Below, piece by piece: positions 27,266 through 35,962 of a stretch of 64,000 bases of DNA. The stretch lies in NCBI GenBank assembly GCA_963786155.1, contig CAWAXW010000006.1:2232001-2296000 (forward strand), given 5' to 3'. Position 1 is the stretch's first letter. Each line of letters opens with the position of its first letter. Under the pieces are notes generated by a model. It searched no databases. It worked only from the letters and a program-made list of their open reading frames with translations, and was not told where the DNA came from. This stretch comes from CAWAXW01 sp963786155. Lineage in GTDB: Bacteria > Actinomycetota > CADDZG01 > WHSQ01. A program made the position numbers and the translations under genes.

Positions 27266-30207
27266 CCGAGCGGGCGGCGGGCGCGTGGCCTCGCCGACTG
27301 GGTCTGATCGCGGCGACGATGGTCTCGATCGGAGTCGGCATCGCCTTGCTCGGCAATCTGGACGCCCGCACTCAATCGGGCAACTGGGAGACTCCACTTC
27401 CTCCCGTTGTTCTCGGAGCGATCATCGGGCTTGTCTACGGACTGCTCGCGGTCGGCATCGTGCTCGTCTATCGGACGAACCGCATTGTGAATTTCGCGCA
27501 CGGCGAGACCGGGGCGTTCGCCGCGGCCGTTTTCGGTCTCATCGTCACCCGCTGGGGAATCCCGTACTGGATCGCGTTCCCCTTCGGCATCGTCATCGGT
27601 GGCCTCGTGGGAGGCGCCGCGGAAACCGTCGTGATCCGTCGCCTTCGTAATGCGCCCAAGCTGATGAGCGTCGTGGCCACATTGGGGGTCGGGACGCTCC
27701 TCGTCACCTTCGCGGTGGTCATGAACGCTTCTGCCGGAGTCGGTTCCGAGTATCCCGAGCCGTCTGGCCTTCCGACGTTCAAGATCGGCGCGCTACTCAT
27801 CACACAGTCCTACGTGGCAATGATGATCCTTGGGCCCATAGCCGTCGCGGCCCTCGTGATCTTCTTGAAGCGCAGCAAATACGGCCTTGCCTTGAGAGCC
27901 GCTGCGGCGGCCCCCGACACGGCTCGGATGGCCGGTGTCTTCGCCTCCCGGATGTCGTCGCTCGCATGGATGCTCGCCGGGGCGCTCTCCGCCTTCACCG
28001 CGATCCTGACCCAACCCGAACATGGCTTTAGCGGAGCTCAGACCTTTGGACCCTCACTGTTGTTGCGTGCGCTGGCGGCCGCCGCCGTAGGCCGGATGTC
28101 CAGTCTGCCCGGCGCACTCTTCGCAGGGATCGGTCTCGGGGTGATCGAGCAGTTGCTGCTGTGGAACTTCGCCGAAGCCGGCGTCGTGCAAGTCGTGCTC
28201 TTCGGCATCATCCTGGTCGCGCTCGCCGTTCAGCAGTCACGTGGGGGTCGCGAGGACGACGATCGAGGGAGTTGGGCGGCGGTCCAGGCATTGCGGCCCA
28301 TCCCCGAGACCTTGCGACAAGTGTGGTCGATCCGAAATCTCGGCACGATGCTCGGTGTCTGTGTGCTCGGCATCGCGATCGCACTTCCCATCCTGGGCAT
28401 CTCCCATTCCGCAGCCGTGACGTGGAGCGGCATATTCGCGCTGAGCATCGTGGGGTTATCGCTCGGGATCGTCACCGGCCTGGGAGGACAACTGTCGCTG
28501 GGCCAGTTCGCCCTTTCAGGCATCGCCTTCGCCGTTTCTTTCCATGTGTCCAGTCATGGTGGGAACTTCTTTCTCGCCTTCATCTACGGTGGGCTGGCGG
28601 CCGCGCTCACTTCTCTGGTGCTGGGTCTTCCGGCCTTGCGCACAAAAGGGTTGATGCTGACGGTAACGACGTTGGCCTTCGCGCTCGTCGCTCCGGCATG
28701 GCTATTCGACCAGCCCTGGATGCTGGGCTCGGGAGTAACTCCGACACGGCCCGAGCCCTTCGGGATCTCGCTCGAGGAAGGCCGTTCCTATTACTACTTC
28801 TCGCTGGCGGTCCTCCTGATAACAGTGCTCATCGCGCGCAACGTCAGACGCGGCGGCTTCGGACGCGTGCTCGTCGCGGTACGGGACAACGAGGACAACG
28901 CGCGGGCGTTCACGATCCGGGCCGGAGCAGTGAAGATGCAAGGCTTCCTTTTGTCTGGTTTCCTCGCCGGCATCGGCGGCGCTGTCTACGGGCACGGCCT
29001 CTCGCTTGTCGGAGGGGCGAGTTTCCCGACCGTCCTGAGCATCGATCTCGTCAAGATGACCGTGATAGGAGGGCTGGGCCTACTCGGCGGCCCGATGCTC
29101 GGAGCGCTGTTGGTTCTCGCACTGCCCGCATTCGTCCCGCTCGACACGCTCGGCCTCGCGGCCACTTCGTTCGGACAGTTGATCATCATCATGTACCTCC
29201 CCGGTGGCCTTGCGCAGCTCGTGGAGCCCGTTCGCTACCGGCTGATCCGACTCCTCGGGTCGCGCGCGGGGGTCGACGTCGATGCCGCCTACGCGGACGA
29301 GGAACCCACCGTCGAGCGCAGCGTCGGTCGCACGACGTTAGATATGAGCAGCCTTCCGTTCAAGTCCCGCAGGGTGAAACCGGCCGGCACCCTCCTGCTC
29401 GAAGCGACAGATCTGCACAAGACATTCGGTGGGGTCCACGCCGTGGACGGGATCTCGCTTCGAATCCACGCGGGCGAGACAGTGGGCTTGATCGGCCCGA
29501 ACGGTGCCGGCAAGACGACGACCTTCGAGCTCTTGAGCGGATTCGTGTCTGCCGACGAAGGGGCCGTTTGGTTCGATGGACAAGACGTCACCGCGCTCGG
29601 ACCGGAAGGACGCGCGCGCCTCGGGCTGATCCGTTCCTTCCAGGATTCCGCGTTGTTCCCGACCATGACCGTCACCGAAGCGGTAGCAATCGCTTTCGAG
29701 CGTTCTACGCCGACCGGATTCATCTCTTCGGTGGCCGGGTTCTCGTTCAAGGAGCGGCGCAAACAGGAGCAGGCGCGCGAGCTCGTCTCTTTGATGGGCC
29801 TCGACCCTTACCGGCACATGCAGATACAGGAACTCTCGACCGGAACCCGCCGCATCACGGAGATCGCCTGTCTGATCGCGACTAAGCCGACCCTGCTGTT
29901 GTTCGACGAGCCCTCGACCGGCATCGCCCAGCGCGAGACCGAGGCTCTGGGTGGCGTCATCAGGGACATCAAGGAGGCGCTGGGCCTGACGCTCGTCGTG
30001 ATCGAGCACGACATGCCCCTGATCATGGGCCTTGCCGACCGCATCGTCGCGATGGCCGACGGAAAGATAATCGCCTCCGGCCCGCCCGACGTCGTGAAGA
30101 GGGATCCCCTCGTGGTCGAGGCCTACCTTGGAGGGGCGATCACAGCGATCGAACGTTCAGGTCCGGCGCCCGGCGATAGACAGGACATGGTCGTCGCGGG
30201 CGGCTGA
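27262..30207 (+). CDS. LivH-LivM-LivG fusion: ABC permease-permease-ATPase
   Basis: A single 981-residue protein with three Liv domains in order. LivH-like permease (about 45-330: VYRTNRIVNFAHGETGAFAA), LivM-like permease (about 360-650: GLGGQLSLGQFALSGIAF, plus FTIRAGAVKMQGFLLSGFLAG) and LivG-like ATPase (about 715-960: Walker A GPNGAGKTT, FQDSALFPTMTV Q-loop, Walker B LLLFDEPSTGIAQ, H-loop VVIEHDMPLIMGLADRI). The signature is LSTGTRR instead of LSGGQ or LSYGQ. The frame is intact throughout. It overlaps the MFS-LivF gene (GTGA), and the pair supplies both ATPases of a Liv heterodimer. Confidence 0.88.
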   Translation: MTERAAGAWPRRLGLIAATMVSIGVGIALLGNLDARTQSGNWETPLPPVVLGAIIGLVYGLLAVGIVLVYRTNRIVNFAHGETGAFAAAVFGLIVTRWGIPYWIAFPFGIVIGGLVGGAAETVVIRRLRNAPKLMSVVATLGVGTLLVTFAVVMNASAGVGSEYPEPSGLPTFKIGALLITQSYVAMMILGPIAVAALVIFLKRSKYGLALRAAAAAPDTARMAGVFASRMSSLAWMLAGALSAFTAILTQPEHGFSGAQTFGPSLLLRALAAAAVGRMSSLPGALFAGIGLGVIEQLLLWNFAEAGVVQVVLFGIILVALAVQQSRGGREDDDRGSWAAVQALRPIPETLRQVWSIRNLGTMLGVCVLGIAIALPILGISHSAAVTWSGIFALSIVGLSLGIVTGLGGQLSLGQFALSGIAFAVSFHVSSHGGNFFLAFIYGGLAAALTSLVLGLPALRTKGLMLTVTTLAFALVAPAWLFDQPWMLGSGVTPTRPEPFGISLEEGRSYYYFSLAVLLITVLIARNVRRGGFGRVLVAVRDNEDNARAFTIRAGAVKMQGFLLSGFLAGIGGAVYGHGLSLVGGASFPTVLSIDLVKMTVIGGLGLLGGPMLGALLVLALPAFVPLDTLGLAATSFGQLIIIMYLPGGLAQLVEPVRYRLIRLLGSRAGVDVDAAYADEEPTVERSVGRTTLDMSSLPFKSRRVKPAGTLLLEATDLHKTFGGVHAVDGISLRIHAGETVGLIGPNGAGKTTTFELLSGFVSADEGAVWFDGQDVTALGPEGRARLGLIRSFQDSALFPTMTVTEAVAIAFERSTPTGFISSVAGFSFKERRKQEQARELVSLMGLDPYRHMQIQELSTGTRRITEIACLIATKPTLLLFDEPSTGIAQRETEALGGVIRDIKEALGLTLVVIEHDMPLIMGLADRIVAMADGKIIASGPPDVVKRDPLVVEAYLGGAITAIERSGPAPGDRQDMVVAGG

Positions 30208-30240
30208 TGGAAAATCGGGGAAGTGGAAAGCGAGGACGAG

Positions 30241-30672
30241 ATGAAGACCGCCGATGAGCAAACGGGGACGATGGTGATCGAGGACGACGCAGCCGCGACC
30301 GGCGAGGCGCCGGAGGGAACCGAGGAGGCCACTCCGCCCGAGCCCGCCAAGATCCGGAAACATGCCGGGCGCCTCCAAAGGTTCTGGCGCATGGGCGCCG
30401 GCGTGTGGGCCGGGCTGATCATCATCGCCGTGGGCTTCGGTTTGATCGCATTCACCTGGGGCGAGGTCGCGGCTCTGGTCGACGTCTCATTGCAGCTTCC
30501 CTACGTAGTGTCGGGAGGACTCACGGGGATCGGCCTGATCTTGTTGGGCCTGTTGGTCATCAACCTCTCGGTGAAAAGGCGAGAGGCCATCGAACGCTCG
30601 CGCCAGCTCGAGGAGATCCGAGAGGCGCTCGTCAACTTGAGAGCGGCGGTCGAGGACGAGCCCGATGAATGA
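30241..30672 (+). CDS. Small two-TM membrane protein
   Basis: About 143 residues. An acidic N-terminal tail (ADEQTGTMVIEDD...) is followed by two hydrophobic segments (GVWAGLIIIAVGFGLIAFTW and VVSGGLTGIGLILLGLLVINL) joined by VDVSLQLPY, and a charged C-terminal coiled-coil-like helix (KRREAIERSRQLEEIREAL). It is paralogous in layout to the next gene. ATG 30241 is used; a GTG at 30223 is possible. It lies directly after the LivHMG fusion, so an accessory or assembly subunit of that transporter is inferred. Confidence 0.7.
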   Translation: MKTADEQTGTMVIEDDAAATGEAPEGTEEATPPEPAKIRKHAGRLQRFWRMGAGVWAGLIIIAVGFGLIAFTWGEVAALVDVSLQLPYVVSGGLTGIGLILLGLLVINLSVKRREAIERSRQLEEIREALVNLRAAVEDEPDE

Positions 30673-31054
30673 GGCTTCTCCGCAGAAGGTAGACGTCAAA
30701 GACCCCCTCGTCCGCCGCGCACTCACGGTCGTTAGCTGGCTTAAAGATCCCGCACTGCCCGGGCTGGTCTTGATGGCGTCCTTGGTGATTGGAGGAGCGA
30801 TCGCTTTCTACTTCGGGTGGAGGGGAGTGGCCAGGACGATCTACGTCCCGCTGCAGTTACCTCTCCTGGTATCCGCAGGCATCGGCGGCTTGGCGTTGGT
30901 CGGATTGGGCCTGGCGCTCTTCGATACGCAGATGACAAGGCGCGAGCTCGCCGCCGAGCGCCGTCACAACGACGAGCTACTCCACGAGATCGCGTTGCTC
31001 ATGGTTCTCGCACCAAAGCTGCGGGCTCGTCGGACTAGAGGTCAGATCCGGTAG
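30665..31054 (+). CDS. Small two-TM membrane protein (paralogue)
   Basis: A 129-residue protein starting inside the previous gene (8-nt overlap). It has the same plan: two hydrophobic segments (LPGLVLMASLVIGGAIAFYFGW and LLVSAGIGGLALVGLGLALF) with a shared YVPLQLP loop, and a C-terminal charged helix (RRELAAERRHNDELLHEIALL). No named domain. Its 3' end overlaps the convergent binding-protein gene by 13 bp. Probably forms a hetero-oligomer with its neighbour. Confidence 0.7.
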   Translation: MNEASPQKVDVKDPLVRRALTVVSWLKDPALPGLVLMASLVIGGAIAFYFGWRGVARTIYVPLQLPLLVSAGIGGLALVGLGLALFDTQMTRRELAAERRHNDELLHEIALLMVLAPKLRARRTRGQIR

Positions 31055-32635
31055 GGGTCGTCGATCCACTTGTAGCAAGTGCAGGAGCTCACGAACTTCT
31101 GGTTCCGGGCGGCCGAGACACCGTCGTGCTGGCTCGAGCTGAGGTTCACTGCATAGGCTGAGGGTGACTGGAAGCTCCCGCCGATCCTGTTCACCCCTGA
31201 GATGAAGGTTCTCCAGTTCAGCGTTGCGCCGCCAATCTCATTGATCGCGGCGATCATGAACCACAGCTGCTCGCAGGCGGCTCTCGCGACCAGCTCCTCG
31301 TTCACGTTTGTCAGGGGTACGCCATGCTTGCGCATGATCTCGTAACAAGCCTCGCGCGCTCGGTTGAGTTTCCATCCCGCGTCATAGGTCCGGTCCCAGT
31401 CCGCCCACTCCACCGCCACCGACCGCGGCAGTTGCTCGACGGGATACAAACCCTGTGCCTGTCCCGATCTAGCGACGTTGTTCGAGTTGAACCCGTAGCG
31501 GGGGCGATAGGACTGCTGTTCAGCCCTGCGCATGAACAGGGTTCCGAGGCAGGCGCCACCACAGAGGCCGGCCGGCCCATCGAGGATCATCACGTGGGTT
31601 ATGCCTTGAGACTGGAACCGCAGGACCGCGTTGTTGATGTCTGCGCTCGTTGCCGCAAGGTCCTGAGCCGACTGAGGGATCGATGCGTACGCAGGTTCTG
31701 TAGCAAGTTCGATCCCCTTGTCGCGTAGAGCCGGGACGAACCCTCGCTCGAACGCCGCCTTGTAGTCCGGGCCGTCCCACATGATCACTCCGAGCTTCGC
31801 TCCCTTGAAGTAGCCCTCGCGGTGCAGCCCCACAACGGTCACCTGGCCTGCTCGCACGATATCGAGCCCCGAGATCTCGACGAAGTTCGGATACGTCTCG
31901 AAGTCCTCGGGGAGCGCGGCCATCGGCGTGTCCCACAGCGGAAGGATCGCGCCGGCCCTCGCCGCGCACTCTCGGAGAACGCCGTTCGCATCGGACCACA
32001 AGATCGCGAACACCTTGTTGTCCTGCGTCCAATGTGCGCAGGCGGCTTGTGCTTGCTGGTCGATCGGTTCGCTCGAGGCAGCATCGAACCTGTAGTAGAG
32101 GACCTCGACCTGACGGCCGAGGATGCCGCCTGCCTTGTTCACCTCTTCGACCATCGCGTTATAGGCCTTCGCGCGCATCTGCCGATATCGACTGGCCCGT
32201 AGCGGCCTCGTTCGCGGGTCCGGCCTCGATCTGCGCCGCCGCGATGAAGATCTTCGAGTCGGTTATCCCGGGGCCGAGCGCGCCCGCGTTCTGGCTCGTT
32301 CCTCCGCCGGCTCCAGGCCCACCCGAGGTTGCGGAACCCGCGCCGGAGCCGCTTCCTGCCGTCGATCCACCCGTCGCGACCGAGCCCGATCCGCTCCCCA
32401 GCCCGAACTCCTCGGCCGTCCCCAGCACTTCGCCGGAGGCGCTGATGACCTGGCCCTTCTCGTTGACGTGGGCGCCCTCGGGAAGCGCCGACCCGGCCGA
32501 CAGTTCCTGGTTGATGCTCCCGCCGCTTCGGAGCGCGTTCAACTGATCGTCGGGAACCGTGGTGCCACATGCGACGGCAACGAGAACGGCCACGGCGGAC
32601 AGGGCGGCGAGCCGTGCGGTCCGCGAAGGTTTCAC
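31042..32635 (-). CDS. LivK-type ABC substrate-binding lipoprotein, one frameshift
   Basis: GTG 32635 begins a lipoprotein signal (AALSAVAVLVAVAC). Next is a conserved strand block (GAHVNEKGQVISASGEVLGT), a Gly/Ser linker and a Peripla_BP_6 type I binding fold (DSKIFIAAAQIEAGPANEA, AYNAMVEEVNKAGGILGRQV, GYFKGAKLGVIMWDGPDYK, ILDGPAGLCGGACLGTLFM). It ends CTCYKWIDDPYRI. The frame breaks near 32177 (SISADAR joins AKAYNAM). It starts one base after the stop of its paralogue, so the two are co-transcribed. The ligand is unknown; Cys pairs not typical of LivK are present. Confidence 0.82.
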
Positions 32636-32636
32636 T

Positions 32637-34211
32637 TCAAACGCGGTAAGGATCCGATGTGAACTTGTAGCACCCGCACTCCTCGTCGAACTCGGCGTTC
32701 CGGGCCGCCGCGATCCCATCGTGCTGGGTCGCGCTGAGGTGAACTGCGAATGCGTTCGTGGACGGGTATCCCGATGCGACCCGGTTCACGGCCACCATGA
32801 AGTTGTTGGCCGTCAGGGGTGCATTGCCCAATATCTTCTCGATCACTTGGTAGAACCAGAACTGTTCACACGCGGCTCGGGCCGTGTATTGGCGGTTCGT
32901 GTTGTCCATCGGGACGCCGGCGTCTCGCATCAGCTTGTAGCAGCGCTCGCGCGCCTGGTTGATCTTCCAGCCCTCGTCGTAGGACTTGTCGAGAGTCCAC
33001 CATTCCACAGACATGGACCGGCGAAGCTGACGAGCCGGATAGAGGCCCTGTTCGAGGGCCGCGATCGCCACGTTATTCGTGTTGAAGCCGTAGCGCGGGA
33101 AGTACTCCTGGGAGTCGGCGCGGCGCAGGAACAACGTGCCCATACACGCGTTGGAACACAGTCCGGACGGTCCGTCCACGAGCAAGACGTGGGTGATCCC
33201 CTGTGTCTGGAAGCGCAAGACCGCGCTGTTGATGTCCGCGCTTGTCGCACCTAGGTCCTGCGCCGTCTGAGGAGAAGTTATGTACGCCGGTTCGGTTGCC
33301 AGTTCGATGCCCTTCGAAGTCAGCGCTGGGATGAAGCCGCGTTCCAAAGAGGCTCGATAGGTCGGATCGTCCCACGTGACGACGCCGATCTTCGGCTCGC
33401 CCTTGAAGTAGCCCTGTCTTGCCAGCCCAGTCACGGTCACCGGGCCGACGCGCACGAGGTCCAGGCCGCTCGTCTCGAAGTAGTACGGATACTGATCGAA
33501 GTGCTCGGGCAAGGAGGCGCCGTAAGGAACGGAGTTGATGGCGCCGGCTCGCTTCGCACACTCGCGCAGCACGGGTGAGCCCTCGAGTATCGCGAACACC
33601 TCGTTGTCTTCGGTCCAGTGCGCGCAAGCCGCCTGTTCCTGTTGGGAGACCGTCTGCGACGACGCGGCATCGAACTTGTAATAGATCGGTACGACCTCGC
33701 GACCGAACAATCCGCCCTGCTTGTTGATGATCTCGATCATGGTGTTGTTGGCCTTGCGAGCATCTGCATCCAAGGGTTGGCCGAAAGCCGCCTGGTTGGC
33801 CGGTCCGCTCTCCGCGTACCCGATGCCGAAATAGATCTTCGAGTCCGTTATCCCGGGCGCTCGAGCCGCGCCCGCCGTGCCACTTCCGCCGCTCTCGCCG
33901 CTCGCGATCCCGGAACCTTCCGAAGCTCCGGATCCACCCGATCCCCCGGCCACTCCGCCACCGGAGCCCGTGCTGATGCCGAAGTCCTCCGCCGTGCCGA
34001 GCACCTCGCCGGACGCGCTGACGACCTGGCCCTTCGCGTTGACGTGCGCGCCGGCTGGTAGACCCCCCGAAAGATCCGTACCGAGCTCGGCTCCCCCCGC
34101 GAGCTGGACGGCCTGCCTGTCCTCCGCCGGAACGGTAGAGCCACAAGCTGCCCCCAGCAGCGAAACCATTACGAGCAGGGCGATCGCCCGCACATCGATC
34201 TTGCCCCTCAT
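32637..34211 (-). CDS. LivK-type ABC substrate-binding lipoprotein
   Basis: A 524-residue, intact protein. Lipoprotein signal ALLVMVSLLGAAC, then the shared block GAHVNAKGQVVSASGEVLGT, an extended Gly/Ser linker, and the Peripla_BP_6 domain (DSKIYFGIGYAESGPANQ, MIEIINKQGGLFGREV, GYFKGEPKIGVVTWDDPTYR, LVDGPSGLCSNACMGTLFL). It ends CGCYKFTSDPYRV. Clearly duplicated with the next gene. Binding proteins of this kind deliver amino acids, amides or other small carboxylates to Liv permeases; the convergent LivHMG and MFS-LivF proteins are the obvious partners. Confidence 0.87.
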   Translation of the reverse strand: MRGKIDVRAIALLVMVSLLGAACGSTVPAEDRQAVQLAGGAELGTDLSGGLPAGAHVNAKGQVVSASGEVLGTAEDFGISTGSGGGVAGGSGGSGASEGSGIASGESGGSGTAGAARAPGITDSKIYFGIGYAESGPANQAAFGQPLDADARKANNTMIEIINKQGGLFGREVVPIYYKFDAASSQTVSQQEQAACAHWTEDNEVFAILEGSPVLRECAKRAGAINSVPYGASLPEHFDQYPYYFETSGLDLVRVGPVTVTGLARQGYFKGEPKIGVVTWDDPTYRASLERGFIPALTSKGIELATEPAYITSPQTAQDLGATSADINSAVLRFQTQGITHVLLVDGPSGLCSNACMGTLFLRRADSQEYFPRYGFNTNNVAIAALEQGLYPARQLRRSMSVEWWTLDKSYDEGWKINQARERCYKLMRDAGVPMDNTNRQYTARAACEQFWFYQVIEKILGNAPLTANNFMVAVNRVASGYPSTNAFAVHLSATQHDGIAAARNAEFDEECGCYKFTSDPYRV

Positions 34212-34338
34212 GACTCACCCCCTGGAAGCGCGCTCGAGCTGAAACTAGTCCCTTCAGGTCAATATGCGCCATTCGCGCCGAGATGACTCCGTGGTGGGGG
34301 ACGAAAATCATCCTCCGACGTCTCGCCGCCCTACGAAG

Positions 34339-34527
34339 CTAGAGCTGGGCAGGCCCCTTCGGGGACTCGATGTCTGGATCGATCCGACGAGCCCTCCGGG
34401 AATGGGACTTGATGGCCCTGCCCAGGGCATCGGCCGTTCTGTCGCCGATCATCTTCTCCATCACCATGCGGTGCAGGGGGTACCAACCGGGATAGCGGTG
34501 CGAGGGCAGATTCATTCGTCTGGACAA
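34339..34527 (-). CDS. Possible small protein (62 aa), doubtful
   Basis: Basic frame (PSHRYPGWYPLHRMVMEKM, then DRTADALGRAIKSH) with about 75 percent GC at third positions, similar to real genes here. No homologue, signal or convincing ribosome site is seen, and the overlapping plus-strand frame is less gene-like. It could be a gene remnant. Confidence 0.25.
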   Translation of the reverse strand: MSRRMNLPSHRYPGWYPLHRMVMEKMIGDRTADALGRAIKSHSRRARRIDPDIESPKGPAQL

Positions 34528-34604
34528 ATCGCGGATCCCTTCAGCTTTTCCGCCAGCAATACAATCTCACGATTGGCGCTCGAGCTCCAGCCCCAATCCG
34601 ATTC

Positions 34605-34616
34605 TCACCTGGGTGA
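34605..34616. promoter_or_regulatory. Palindrome TCACCTGGGTGA upstream of membrane-protein gene
   Basis: Inverted repeat TCACC-TG-GGTGA, about 90 bp before the 34706 gene. The same 12-mer occurs at 39167, and a 13-bp variant at 39194. Here and at 39194 the motif is followed after exactly 10 bases by TGGGCGA(G/T)GC and then ATCCCCC, so the conserved element is longer than the palindrome. Probably an operator or promoter element. Confidence 0.5.
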
Positions 34617-34705
34617 TTGGGTGCGTTGGGCGAGGCCAATCCCCCCTCCGACGCCCACCATGACGAATTGAAGAGAGAGGGAGTGCCACGGCCGAGCTAG
34701 ACGAG

Positions 34706-35962
34706 ATGGATGCGAACCCGAAGACGCCCGAGGGGCGTAAGCGCGGCGGGCGAAGCCGCTCCCTCGGCACGGCTCTGGCCACGATCCTGGCGTGCCTGCT
34801 CATAACGCTGACCGTCCCCGCGGTTTGGACTTATCGGACGATCTTCACTACCGAAGTGTTCGTCGACCGGGTCACGCCGATCGGATTCGATCCCGCCGTG
34901 ACCCCTGTGCTCGCCGACCGGCTGACGACTCAGATATTCGGTTTGATCGATGTCGATGCGATCGTGGCCGAGGCCTTGCCACCACAGGGCGCGATCCTTG
35001 CGGGTCCGCTAACCAGTGGGATCGAAGACTTCGTCCGCGAAAAGGTGAACGAGGTGCTGGCGAGCGACAGATTCCGAGAGCGCTGGATCGCAGCGAATCG
35101 ATTCGCACACGAGCGCATCGTGTCGATCCTGCGGAACGAGGGTGACCTCGTCGATACCGAAGGCGGCCGCGCCACCCTCAATCTCCTTCCGATCGTCAAC
35201 GAGGTTCTACTGCGGATCGAGGAGCGAGCATCGGGATTGTTCCAGCGCGACGTCGACCTTCCCGAGGTAAGCAGCGGCGAGGTTCCCGCGGAAGCCCGCG
35301 AGGCGATCTCGGCGGCTCTCGGGGTCGAGGTGCCGGAGGACTTCGGGGAGATCGTCGTATTCGAGTCGGACAAGCTCGAGGCGGCCCAGAATGTGGTGTC
35401 GTTGTTGGATCGCGCGCTCATCTTCTTAGTCGCAGGCACACTCATCTTTATCGCCCTTGCCCTCTGGGCTTCGCGTCGCCGCCGCCGAACGGTGGTGCAG
35501 CTCGTCGTGGGGTCGATGGTCGGACTCGTCGTCGTCCGCCGGCTGATGATGTGGGTCGAAGACGAAGTGGTCGACCTGGCGCAGAAACCCGATGGAGAAG
35601 TCGCTTTGGCCGCGATCACGGACCAGGTACTCGGCTCGTTCTACACAGTCACCGCGATCGTGATCGTGGTGGGGTTGGTCATCATGGCGATCGCGCTGAT
35701 CACCGGACCGTCTGGATGGGCCGTCGGCGTCCGGACCAAGACGGTTGCTCTCGCCCGATCGGTGGGCGCGGCGGCTGGGGACCCGGCCCGCCAGGAGTCG
35801 ACCGTCGTTTGGGTCCGAGGTCATCGTGACGCGCTGCGATTCGGCGGCGGGATCGCCTTCGCTCTCATTGTTCTGGTACTCGATCTGTCGTTGATCGGCT
35901 TCGTATTGCTTGGAGGTCTGCTCGTCCTATACGAGCTCTGGCTAGCGCGACTTGGGCACTAG
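34706..35962 (+). CDS. Integral membrane protein of unknown function
   Basis: About 418 residues. An N-terminal segment (LATILACLLITLTVPAVWTY) is followed by a long extracytoplasmic domain of some 200 residues (VDRVTPIGFDPAVTPVLADRL...), then four or five C-terminal segments (LIFLVAGTLIFIALALWA, TAIVIVVGLVIMAIALI, FALIVLVLDLSLIGFVLLGG). This plan is widespread in actinobacterial hypothetical proteins; no activity is known to me. It overlaps the convergent LuxR regulator by four bases. Confidence 0.75.
   Translation: MDANPKTPEGRKRGGRSRSLGTALATILACLLITLTVPAVWTYRTIFTTEVFVDRVTPIGFDPAVTPVLADRLTTQIFGLIDVDAIVAEALPPQGAILAGPLTSGIEDFVREKVNEVLASDRFRERWIAANRFAHERIVSILRNEGDLVDTEGGRATLNLLPIVNEVLLRIEERASGLFQRDVDLPEVSSGEVPAEAREAISAALGVEVPEDFGEIVVFESDKLEAAQNVVSLLDRALIFLVAGTLIFIALALWASRRRRRTVVQLVVGSMVGLVVVRRLMMWVEDEVVDLAQKPDGEVALAAITDQVLGSFYTVTAIVIVVGLVIMAIALITGPSGWAVGVRTKTVALARSVGAAAGDPARQESTVVWVRGHRDALRFGGGIAFALIVLVLDLSLIGFVLLGGLLVLYELWLARLGH

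Larger units (their letters stand above)
34212..34705. other. Intergenic region (494 bp) with one weak small ORF and a palindromic motif
   Basis: Divergent spacer between the binding-protein operon and a membrane-protein gene. Only two things stand out: a 62-codon minus-strand frame (34339-34527) and the palindrome at 34605-34616 near the plus-strand gene. No RNA gene, mobile element or terminator was recognised. Confidence 0.6.

Noticed and set aside
28161..29885. Long plus-strand frame of 574 codons
   Set aside because: It runs in another frame inside the intact LivHMG gene, is Arg-rich and has no domain; it is a GC-driven shadow.
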